64,000 nt of DNA from Fusibacter_C sp942493125. Its GTDB lineage: Bacteria; Bacillota; Clostridia; Peptostreptococcales; Acidaminobacteraceae. Of this stretch, positions 18,471 to 26,048 are shown one piece after another; position 1 is the stretch's first letter, and every line of letters begins with the position of its first letter. The stretch covers positions 2,914,001 through 2,978,000 of the forward strand of contig OW818667.1 of assembly GCA_942493125.1 (NCBI GenBank). Direction: 5' to 3'. Below the pieces are notes generated by a model that worked only from the letters and a program-made list of their open reading frames with translations, was not told the origin of the DNA and made no database searches. Position numbers and translations under genes: made by a program.

Positions 18471-19118
18471 ATGGATCAAAAGGAAACCATCTATGAACTG
18501 ATTAAAGAAAAAACGACGACAGAAGCATTTGTTGAACGCGTATTATCAAATCATGTCATGATACCCATTTTATTTGATGTGATTCACTCTGATAAAGGCA
18601 CGCAGAAATTTTACTGTGAAAAAATCATAAGAAAATTGAGTGAACTTGCACCAGAGCTGATTTACCCTTATTTCTACGACGTTGTGAGGATGGTTGAGAG
18701 CGACAATAAATTTATTAAATGGGGTGGCATCATAACACTGACCAACCTGTTATCTGAAGATCATGAGGCACGATTTCGGGATGTTTTCGATATGTATTAC
18801 ATGTTGATCGATTCAGAAGTTATGGTCACTGCTGTCAATGTGATCAATAATACTTGGAAAATCATCGAGTATTATCCCGATTTGGAAAAACAAATAACTG
18901 AAAAATTGCTCGCGATTGAAAGCAACAACTATATGCATAAGGGGAAGGTATATTCTGAATGCAAAAATATCGTCCTAGGCGCTGTTATCAATTGCTTTGG
19001 AACGTATTTTGACATATCAGATAGAAAAGAAGAGATCATCGCCTTTGTAAAACGCCAGAAAAACAACACGAGAAAAAAAGTGGCAAAAGCTGCCGTGGAT
19101 TTTTTGAAGGATAAATAG
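18471..19118 (+). CDS. HEAT-like helical repeat protein
   Basis: The protein has 215 residues from ATG 18471, which follows AGGTGAG; a GTG at 18462 is part of that site. The protein is all alpha-helical, in pairs of about 35-40 residues with the Leu/Ile spacing and basic caps of HEAT or ARM solenoids (for example KFIKWGGIITLTNLLSEDHEARF). Such folds bind partner proteins; no catalytic motif is seen. It follows the flavodoxin gene by 37 bases and may share its transcript. Confidence 0.6.
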   Translation: MDQKETIYELIKEKTTTEAFVERVLSNHVMIPILFDVIHSDKGTQKFYCEKIIRKLSELAPELIYPYFYDVVRMVESDNKFIKWGGIITLTNLLSEDHEARFRDVFDMYYMLIDSEVMVTAVNVINNTWKIIEYYPDLEKQITEKLLAIESNNYMHKGKVYSECKNIVLGAVINCFGTYFDISDRKEEIIAFVKRQKNNTRKKVAKAAVDFLKDK

Positions 19119-19124
19119 TAACAT

Positions 19125-19177
19125 CTAAGGCAAACAGCAATCTAAAGGCAAACAGCAATATAAAGGCAAACTGCAAT
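19125..19177. repeat. Three tandem copies of an 17-18 bp unit after a stop codon
   Basis: The unit CTAAAGGCAAACAGCAAT occurs as 19125-19141 (one A shorter), 19142-19159 and 19160-19177 (two substitutions). It fills the gap between the HEAT-like gene and the terminator. Confidence 0.9.
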
Positions 19178-19180
19178 GCA

Positions 19181-19233
19181 AAAAAATAAAAGATGAGTTA
19201 CCTTCTGTAAAGGTATCCCATCTTTTATTTTTT
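19181..19233. terminator. Long bidirectional terminator
   Basis: AAAAAATAAAAGATG pairs perfectly with CATCTTTTATTTTTT, with a second inner stem TTACCT/AGGTAT. It directly abuts the 3' CCA of the tRNA gene and serves it and the plus-strand gene. Confidence 0.9.
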
Positions 19234-19309
19234 TGGTGGAGACAGTGGGACTCGAACCCACGACCCCTTGGCTGCCAGCCAAGTGCGCTCCCAGCTGCGC
19301 TATGCCCCC
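19234..19309 (-). tRNA. tRNA-Ala (anticodon GGC)
   Basis: A 76-nt cloverleaf folds on the minus strand: acceptor GGGGGCA with TGTCTCC including the alanine identity pair G3:U70, D-arm AGCGCAGCTGGGAGCGC, anticodon stem CTTGG/CCAAG with loop CTGGCAG (anticodon GGC, bases 34-36), T-arm GTGGG TTCGACT CCCAC. Discriminator A73 and an encoded CCA end follow. Confidence 0.97.
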
Positions 19310-19477
19310 AAGACCTAAATCTATTGTATGATGTTATTCATGAAAAAGCAATGCTAATATAACTGAAAATCGTGTGGTTATGAATATTAATGGGTATGAA
19401 TAAATATGTGTCGGAAAATGACCGAAAATCACCGAAAACAACCTTGATATTTAGTAGAATGTTAACAGGGAGGCAAT

Positions 19478-22400
19478 ATGTCAACGAGAAAAAAACTCGG
19501 GATTGATTTTGGAAATATCGATTCCATAACGAAACGTGAAGACCGAATCAAGTACATCAATTTCAAATTGGCATCTCTTGGCTTGCCAATCTACAGACCC
19601 GTTGATGCAATGGATAATTCCAGTGCTGAACTCATTGATCTTTTGGACGATATCATAAAAGATTATAAAGAGAAGACGCGGATGGTCGATTTAGGTGAAA
19701 TTGGCATTCATAAACGGATTAATCAGTTCTTTGAAAATTATTTTAAAGATGTCAGTATACCACCTGAAGTAATTGAAGAACATTTCACACTAGACCACTA
19801 TGGTTTGGCTAGAGAAATGTCATTGCCGCCAGGTTCAAACACATATAGCAATGAATATATCAGCAGTTATCGTATCAAACAAGGCATTTTGAACAACCCT
19901 AAAAATGATAGACGTACCACAAAGGGATCTTTCCACATTGTTGAAGGCGGCCTTGCTATTCCTTATGATAAGAAAGCTGTTCCAAAAGATGTCTTTTTAA
20001 AACTCTATGAAGCGGCTATAACGCCTCCTGAAGCGCTAAACGTACTCCCTTTTACGGCGAACCAACCAAATCCCGCGAAGACGTTTGTTTCATTGACTGT
20101 GAAACCCATCGTCTGTCCCAAAGTGCCTGGTGTCGTAGAAGAAAAGACTATGGAAGTTTTGTTCATTGCACCAGGTAGCCTCGTTTCAAATTTGGACTTT
20201 CTTGAGTCTGTATTTGGCAATTCTGGGGATTCGAGTTATCATAACAACGACTCTGGGCTCGACGTCGACGGTTGGTCGGGGCATACCGGTTATATATTGC
20301 TTGCCCCACATCTGAGTAAGTTGAAAAAAATCGATTTGGGTTTGCCACATTTTGAAGAGGCAACTGAGAGACAACGTCGGGATGGCATGTGCTACACAGA
20401 TTCCAATGAGTATTATAATGAAGGCCAAGCATTCAAGCTCACTTGCAGAGACAAAAGCGGTGTTGCGGTTACTTTGATTGCCGACAATTATTTTGGCTAC
20501 TCAAAAAAGGAAATCAAAACGCAGATTAGTTTCGCGGCCAATCTCTTTGGTGGGGTCGAAGAGGAACACGCAGGCGGAACAATTGTTCATCCACAGAAGA
20601 ATGTCGGTGAAAATTATAACGGCAATGAAGATAAGAGTCTTTCAGGGTATACATTTGAAGACGTGTTAAGCAGATATGGCGCGCTTATGGACCTTCAAGT
20701 GGATCATTATGGCATCGATAAATTAAATCCTGAAGTAATTTATCTTCCTGAAACGATTGAAATCGATCTTCACAAAACGGAGATAAAATGGGACTATCAG
20801 TCCGTCGAACGGAAGTTGAAATTAAAGCCTAATATGTATTATGTCTTACCAAATGGTGAAAGACTTCACATGGAGAAACACCCGGCCACACCTGCATGGA
20901 AGCTTGTCAGCACAGAAGCAGAAGGGACATTTTGCCATAAACCATGTACTGTGTCAGGTGGTGGCAAATCCGAGATATCAAAATCCATCAATAACTCGAT
21001 CATCTATGGCACTTATTATGTTTTTGATTTGGCAAAGGATCTTGACAATGTGGCGGATATTTTTGCCTACGATTACAGTAAAAGATGGAAGGATTATCCG
21101 GATCGTACACGACCGTCTAGACCGATTCTCTCAAAAGATCGCACTTTAGGTTCAGTAATCAAGTTACTATCACCATCGCCAGCTTACACAGATGCCTTTA
21201 ACGCCTATCTGGAAGCCATTCCAAATCACGTCTTATCACTTGTTTTTATGGTGAAGCGCTTTTATCAGCAGACATGGGGTGATGATTGGCGCAAGCATTT
21301 TACCGTGGATATCATCAATGGAAAACCTGGAAATGAAATCAACTTTAACGGCCGGAAAATTAGGCCTAGTTTTCTACGCGTCGGATTCGGTGAAGATGAG
21401 TCCTGGCGTATTTTTAAACTAAGAATCGATTTTATGCCAAGTGAAAAAATACAGATGGAGGATGATGTTACTGCGTCTGTATTGGTTCCTGCCACTCAAT
21501 TGAAACACTTAAGTACAGAATATTCAAATGGCAGCTACAAGTTTGCAACAAATTGTGAATACCGGTTCTTTCAGCGGCCAGATGATGCGATCCATAAAGG
21601 GTATGACAAACGTGCTGAGCTTGATTTATCAAGCAACAACTTGTTTGTGACTAATTTCGAACCACTTAAAAAGCCTGCTGTTATGGCAATAAAAGACGAC
21701 GTAATGGAGTATATTGCCTATACGGACCCTGTCAAAGCGCATATTGATGCATTTTTAAAAGGGAACGATGAGTACTGCATTGTTTCTTCAGAACCTCGAA
21801 TTGTAGAAGGTAAGCCGAGCAAGAACCCAAGATATCTCGAGCACAGATCGGATTTTCTCGACCCACTTAAAACATATCTCTCTGAGCTTGGTGTCAGACT
21901 CTCAAGAAAGATACCTCTTGATCAACCCGTGCATCAACCGGTCAATGCCATACTGGCAGGCCGTCGAAATAATCCGCCTGATATGGAAAATGGCAAGAAA
22001 ATTCTGCCACTAAGCGTTTATAATCCGATTCATTATCAAGAGTTGCCAGAGCTGTTCATGGATTTCATCAGCAGTTTAACAGGCAAGTCGCCATCAACCA
22101 CTGGTGCTGGGTCTGAAGGGGCACTCACTAAAGCGCCTTTTAATATGCTCTTGCCGATCTATGACTTGAACAATGCCTTGTTGTCGTATATTCTTGGCGA
22201 TTATGTGGCGTTCACGACGCCAGCAGGTCATATTGGGCCACATATGCGAGTGGATCATGACATTTCAATTCTCGTACCTGAACTTTGGTCGAGGCTTGAT
22301 GAAAGCGAACGCAACCCAGCTAGATTAATTGAAGAGGGCTCGTTTGAGAAACTCGACGATTTTGAGTATGAAGGCGTTATGATTCCTGCAAGTCGTTTAG

Positions 22401-22945
22401 GTTATCGCATGACAAATGTATTTTCGTATAAATACCTAGGCAAAATATTTGATGAACCACAAAGTGTCTTCAGTGAGGACATTTTGAAACCTGAAAAGCA
22501 AAGCTTGGAAGCATTTGTCGATGGCATCCTCAACATAACCGCTGGACACAGAAAAGCAGCACTCGATTATTTTAAGGACGGAAGCATAGACGTTGCGATT
22601 CCGCCAATCAAAGCACTGCTTCATATCATGGCTGATGGTGCTTTTGAAGGTGATACGATAGAATCTAAATCAATCCGTGAATTGTTTTCAAAAGAGGTCG
22701 TACTAAGCAGCAATTGGTATAGAGAACGACTTAAAAACAAGCAGCAGATAGATGTGGCGCTCATTCAGAGAAAAATAGCCAATTTGGAGGCCTTTATCAC
22801 CAATCCTATGAACAAGAGTATTATAAGAGAATTCAAATACGTTGAACGCCTTCAAGAAGCGGAAGAAACGCTGTTCTACTACCAGTCGGATGCCTATTTA
22901 AGTGCACTATTTGGTACACTTGGGGCAGAGCCAGTGGCCCTATAA
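19478..22945 (+). CDS. PPi-dependent phosphoenolpyruvate carboxykinase (PPi-PEPCK)
   Basis: An 1155-residue soluble protein; ATG with GGGAGG upstream. Length and motifs agree with the very large pyrophosphate-type PEPCK family known from Entamoeba and Propionibacterium (about 1130-1150 residues). The glycine-rich loop SGGGKSEISKS at 493-503 takes the place of the P-loop of ATP/GTP-type enzymes. A second conserved stretch, SLTGKSPSTTGAGSEGALTK near 865-885, and the GHIGPHMRVDHD segment probably shape the oxaloacetate/metal site. The expected reaction is PEP + CO2 + Pi giving oxaloacetate + PPi, or the reverse. It is transcribed alone. The identification is by recollection of family motifs and size, not a database search. 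Confidence 0.75.
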   Translation: MSTRKKLGIDFGNIDSITKREDRIKYINFKLASLGLPIYRPVDAMDNSSAELIDLLDDIIKDYKEKTRMVDLGEIGIHKRINQFFENYFKDVSIPPEVIEEHFTLDHYGLAREMSLPPGSNTYSNEYISSYRIKQGILNNPKNDRRTTKGSFHIVEGGLAIPYDKKAVPKDVFLKLYEAAITPPEALNVLPFTANQPNPAKTFVSLTVKPIVCPKVPGVVEEKTMEVLFIAPGSLVSNLDFLESVFGNSGDSSYHNNDSGLDVDGWSGHTGYILLAPHLSKLKKIDLGLPHFEEATERQRRDGMCYTDSNEYYNEGQAFKLTCRDKSGVAVTLIADNYFGYSKKEIKTQISFAANLFGGVEEEHAGGTIVHPQKNVGENYNGNEDKSLSGYTFEDVLSRYGALMDLQVDHYGIDKLNPEVIYLPETIEIDLHKTEIKWDYQSVERKLKLKPNMYYVLPNGERLHMEKHPATPAWKLVSTEAEGTFCHKPCTVSGGGKSEISKSINNSIIYGTYYVFDLAKDLDNVADIFAYDYSKRWKDYPDRTRPSRPILSKDRTLGSVIKLLSPSPAYTDAFNAYLEAIPNHVLSLVFMVKRFYQQTWGDDWRKHFTVDIINGKPGNEINFNGRKIRPSFLRVGFGEDESWRIFKLRIDFMPSEKIQMEDDVTASVLVPATQLKHLSTEYSNGSYKFATNCEYRFFQRPDDAIHKGYDKRAELDLSSNNLFVTNFEPLKKPAVMAIKDDVMEYIAYTDPVKAHIDAFLKGNDEYCIVSSEPRIVEGKPSKNPRYLEHRSDFLDPLKTYLSELGVRLSRKIPLDQPVHQPVNAILAGRRNNPPDMENGKKILPLSVYNPIHYQELPELFMDFISSLTGKSPSTTGAGSEGALTKAPFNMLLPIYDLNNALLSYILGDYVAFTTPAGHIGPHMRVDHDISILVPELWSRLDESERNPARLIEEGSFEKLDDFEYEGVMIPASRLGYRMTNVFSYKYLGKIFDEPQSVFSEDILKPEKQSLEAFVDGILNITAGHRKAALDYFKDGSIDVAIPPIKALLHIMADGAFEGDTIESKSIRELFSKEVVLSSNWYRERLKNKQQIDVALIQRKIANLEAFITNPMNKSIIREFKYVERLQEAEETLFYYQSDAYLSALFGTLGAEPVAL

Positions 22946-23257
22946 ATCCTGTATATGCATTTTATCAATTTCATCCTTTTGCAGTTTCTTCTGGTTGTTT
23001 CTAATAATGGCGTATATGACGAAATGGATGTCCGCAGGAATCATATAGAGAATAAATGCAAAAAGCACAGGAGTTAAATTACCATCATATATAGTAGTAA
23101 ACGTTGCAAAAAAGAAAGCAACTATGGTGAAAAATATTGGTAGGAATAATCCTGGTAGTGGTGAACGTCGCTTTGAAAGTTGAACTTGTAGCACAAATGA
23201 CAAGATGAGCAATATCGCCAAGATGGATACGAAGATGAGCGCTTTGATTTTAAACAT
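22940..23257 (-). CDS. Small three-helix membrane protein
   Basis: The protein has 105 residues with three hydrophobic stretches (about 5-25, 35-57 and 65-87) and a charged, Lys-rich tail. ATG 23257 overlaps the end of the DUF2089 gene by 8 bases, with AAAGGAGGC upstream, so the two are translationally coupled. Its stop overlaps the convergent PPi-PEPCK stop by 6 bases. DUF2089-type regulators are commonly coupled to small membrane proteins, suggesting a regulator/target pair. No family name is certain. Confidence 0.75.
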   Translation of the reverse strand: MFKIKALIFVSILAILLILSFVLQVQLSKRRSPLPGLFLPIFFTIVAFFFATFTTIYDGNLTPVLFAFILYMIPADIHFVIYAIIRNNQKKLQKDEIDKMHIQDL

Positions 23258-23558
23258 GTGATGCCTCCTTTTTATCTCTCTTATATTCTGAAATCAACAG
23301 TTTGGCCGTGTCGAAATCTATTTTTTCGTCAACGGCCAATTTTTTTATTAAAGACACATAGGGTTCATTGGACTGATCGTCGCTAATTTTGATTTTTTGA
23401 ATCAATCGATCAAGTCTGAGTCTAACCGTCGGATAAGTGACGCCGTAAGAAGCGGCAATCTCTTTTAATGAACCTGAAGAAAGTAAGAATCGTTTGATGA
23501 AGACATAGTCTTCGTCATCAAGCGCTCTAAACCAACTTGGAATGTTATCATTTGACAT
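23250..23558 (-). CDS. DUF2089-type HTH regulator
   Basis: The protein has 102 residues from the ATG at 23558, which has AAGGAGACC ahead; an ATG at 23597 lacks a site. Residues 5-60 (IPSWFRALDDEDYVFIKRFLLSSGSLKEIAASYGVTYPTVRLRLDRLI) form a helix-turn-helix with the DUF2089 pattern: a conserved LxxEDxxFI helix followed by the recognition helix GVSYPTVRxRLD. The C-terminal 40 residues are an acidic helix pair. It probably regulates its own operon with the downstream membrane protein. Confidence 0.82.
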   Translation of the reverse strand: MSNDNIPSWFRALDDEDYVFIKRFLLSSGSLKEIAASYGVTYPTVRLRLDRLIQKIKISDDQSNEPYVSLIKKLAVDEKIDFDTAKLLISEYKRDKKEASHV

Positions 23559-23575
23559 GTAGGTCTCCTTATTTG

Positions 23576-23636
23576 GTGAGTCGGTGGTGCCAGGCATTTC
23601 GACTCAGAGTCGATATGCCTGGCACCACCAACTCAC
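23576..23636. repeat. 61-bp imperfect palindrome (REP/MITE-like)
   Basis: Nested inverted repeat: outer arms GTGAGT/ACTCAC, then GGTGGTGCCAGGCAT with ATGCCTGGCACCACC (15 bp, perfect), then TCGACTC-A-GAGTCGA. Only two internal mismatches occur. GC-rich compared with its surroundings and without a T-run, so unlike the terminators here. Confidence 0.9.
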
Positions 23637-23780
23637 GCCCTCGCTAAGTTCAACAATGTTGCAAAACGTCTTAACAATATGTTTAATATAATTAAAATAA
23701 CATTTAATAAAGTTAAAGTCAATGGGTTCGAACTTAGCCATTATTACATTGGTATGTTTCTTGACATGTTTAGTATGTGA

Positions 23781-23809
23781 TTGTCTAAACGCGATAAATA
23801 ATGTACAAT
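23781..23809 (+). promoter_or_regulatory. Promoter of the flavoprotein gene
   Basis: TTGTCT, 17 bases, TACAAT, ending about 50 bases ahead of the ATG. Confidence 0.6.
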
Positions 23810-23859
23810 TGTATTTAGTGTTTTCTATAACAAACAAATTTAATGGAGGCTTGCAGTAT

Positions 23860-25287
23860 ATGAATAGCAGAAAAATTCTTGCATTTATGTTAGCTCTTAT
23901 CATGATCTTAGGGTTAGTTTCAGGTTGTAATGTTCAAAATAATGACGATTCGAAATTTGATGTAATCGTAGTAGGTGGCGGTGCAGCCGGTCTTTCAGCT
24001 GCCATAGAAGCGGCGGAAGCGGGTGCTGAAGTTGCTATTATTGAAAAAATGCCAGTACTTGGTGGAAGCACTTTGCTTTCAGAAGGCATCGTCTATGCGA
24101 CTGGTTCTAAAATTCAGACTGAGTACCCTGTAAACGACTCAACAGAAGCACTTGTTAACTTTTGGATCGATAAAGCGGAAGGCCAAAATGATGTGCCATC
24201 GCTTCAACTCGTCGCAGATAAATCAGGCGCGACAATAGATTGGCTCGTTGACCTCGGTGTCGTGTTTGGCGAACCGGTAGCTACGGGAACAAGTCCTGTT
24301 TTAAGAGGCCATGTAGCTGAAAATAAAGGTGCTGGCATCATCGATGCACTTAAGGCACGTGCAGAAAAGAAAAAAGTAACTATAATTCTTGAAACGCGTG
24401 TGACTGAGCTCATCACAAATGAAAGTTCAGAAATAGTTGGCGTAAAAGCAACAGACAAAGCGGGTCAAGAAGTTTCTTATGAAGCAAAAGCGGTCGTTCT
24501 TGCAACAGGTGGCTTTGATAAAAATGAAGGGCTTGTCGATTCATACGCTCCAGTTGCCAAAGGACAAACGACTTTTTCCAGTGAAAGCAACACGGGCGAT
24601 GGTTTAACAATGGCACTTGAAATTGGTGCGGATGTCATCAATAAAGGCGGCGTATTTGGTACGAAAACCGTTGATGGTGAACCTGCTTATAAAACGGAAA
24701 TTAATGAGCTACTTGAAATGCCACTTTTAGCTGTAAATGCCAAAGGTGAACGTTTTGTTGATGAATCGGATGATTTTGCGATCTATTATCAAGAACTCGT
24801 TAAGCAAGAAGGCGCAATTTCTTACATGATTTTCGACCAGACATCTTATGTCGCAACATTAGATGCGGCTGTGGAAAATGGTTCAGCATTTGTTGCGGAT
24901 ACATTGGATGAATTGGCAGCTAAAGCGGGCATTGATCCAACTGGTTTAAATGCAACTGTGTTGTACTATAATGACATGATCAAATTTGAAAAAGATGAGC
25001 AATTTGGCAAGAATCTCAAGGAATTGACACCACTTGAATCTCCTAAATACTACGCGTTAAAAGTTGTGCCTGCGATCTTGGGTACAATGTCGGGACTTAA
25101 AACTGATTTGGAGGCGCGCGTTTTAAATGCGGAAGGCGTTGCAATTTCAGGATTATATGCTGCGGGGGAACTCGCGACGGGCAACTTCTATAATACGGTT
25201 TATCCAGCAATGGGAACGTCGCTTCAAGTGAGCATTACTTTTGGTCGAATTGCTGGAGAAGCTGCCGCTAACTTTGCAGATAAATAG
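23860..25287 (+). CDS. Exported lipoprotein flavoprotein of the fumarate-reductase (FAD_binding_2) family
   Basis: The protein has 475 residues from ATG 23860 (GGAGG upstream). It has a lipoprotein signal with GLVSGC, so it is held on the outer face of the membrane. The FAD dinucleotide fold follows at once (VIVVGGGAAGLSAAIEAAEAGAEVAIIEK) and the C-terminal SGLYAAGEL...TFGRIAGEAAA cap is complete. There is no FMN-binding or heme domain to bring electrons. Family catalytic residues look replaced: HTMGG is LGTMSG, NRLGGN is VYPAMGTS, and the usual Arg after GxRFVNE is lost. It therefore is probably not a fumarate reductase; the acceptor or substrate is unknown. Confidence 0.85.
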   Translation: MNSRKILAFMLALIMILGLVSGCNVQNNDDSKFDVIVVGGGAAGLSAAIEAAEAGAEVAIIEKMPVLGGSTLLSEGIVYATGSKIQTEYPVNDSTEALVNFWIDKAEGQNDVPSLQLVADKSGATIDWLVDLGVVFGEPVATGTSPVLRGHVAENKGAGIIDALKARAEKKKVTIILETRVTELITNESSEIVGVKATDKAGQEVSYEAKAVVLATGGFDKNEGLVDSYAPVAKGQTTFSSESNTGDGLTMALEIGADVINKGGVFGTKTVDGEPAYKTEINELLEMPLLAVNAKGERFVDESDDFAIYYQELVKQEGAISYMIFDQTSYVATLDAAVENGSAFVADTLDELAAKAGIDPTGLNATVLYYNDMIKFEKDEQFGKNLKELTPLESPKYYALKVVPAILGTMSGLKTDLEARVLNAEGVAISGLYAAGELATGNFYNTVYPAMGTSLQVSITFGRIAGEAAANFADK

Positions 25288-25325
25288 TAGGTATTTTGCG
25301 ACAGTGAACAGTTAGAGCTGTATTT

Positions 25326-25364
25326 AGAACATTCAGTCATTACTATTGATTGAATGTTCTTTTC
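25326..25364 (+). terminator. Terminator of the flavoprotein gene
   Basis: AGAACATTCA and TGAATGTTCT form a perfect 10-bp stem with a 15-nt loop, followed by TTTC. Confidence 0.8.
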
Positions 25365-25439
25365 AATTCACATGAAATGTTCACAAATATGTGAGAAAAT
25401 GAATACAACAAATACTCAGTCATCAAGGAGGCCGCTTAT

Positions 25440-25751
25440 ATGTCGCAGAATGTGAATATTGCCATTGACCCTGAAGTACAAGAATATCTAAAAAAGAAAA
25501 AGAAAAATTGTCTCGTATTAGACATTTTAAAAAGTGGTGGAGGGTGCTGTCCAACATATGATGTAGCGGATATCAGCCATAAAAAACCTACTGATTTATC
25601 GCTTTATAACACTTTTGAAAAGGAAGATATAGAAATCTATATTTCGATTAAAGCGATTGTAAGCGCACCAGTTTTAAGATTTTCAATTGAAAAGATGGGG
25701 CTGGTAAAGCAAATTGTAGCAAAAGGATTATACTTAAAAAGTGACCGATAA
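25440..25751 (+). CDS. Small Cys-pair protein (CC/Se-motif-like)
   Basis: The protein has 103 residues; ATG with AAGGAGG 8-9 nt upstream. After a Lys-rich helix comes a strand (NCLVLDIL) and the glycine-rich motif SGGGCCPTYD with vicinal cysteines at about 36-37. The remainder has FEKEDIEIYISIKA and a helix. The layout resembles the small (seleno)protein families in which the CC pair is C-U or CC; here both codons are TGC/TGT, so it is the Cys form. A redox or metal-binding role is inference. Confidence 0.6.
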   Translation: MSQNVNIAIDPEVQEYLKKKKKNCLVLDILKSGGGCCPTYDVADISHKKPTDLSLYNTFEKEDIEIYISIKAIVSAPVLRFSIEKMGLVKQIVAKGLYLKSDR

Positions 25752-25768
25752 TGATTGGTCACTTTTTT
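25736..25768 (+). terminator. Terminator overlapping the preceding stop codon
   Basis: AAAAAGTGACC pairs with GGTCACTTTTTT around a 9-nt loop. The 5' arm includes the last codons of the Cys-pair gene. Confidence 0.88.
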
Positions 25769-25947
25769 GTGTTAAAATTACATACAAGTTTATAATGATT
25801 ATATCGATAACAAGAATTCAACATTTTTAGTATAGTAATTTAGTCCTATTATCATCAAACGGTTATTAAAATGAAGCCGAATTGTTAATTGACTTAAATG
25901 TTAATAATGAACAATACTTTATTAAATTATTAACAAAATGAAAACAT

Positions 25948-25976
25948 TTGACACACTGTTATCAGAATGTTACAAT
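25948..25976 (+). promoter_or_regulatory. Strong SigA promoter of the alanine symporter gene
   Basis: Consensus TTGACA, 17 bases, TACAAT, with a 66-base leader to the ATG. The rest of the 297-bp gap (25752-26048) holds only AT-rich sequence and the terminator at its left edge. Confidence 0.85.
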
Positions 25977-26048
25977 TAATTAACTGTTTAGGGTTATATA
26001 CTATATGCAGTAGTGTTCAAATCTATTAAATACAAGGAGGAGTAGTAA

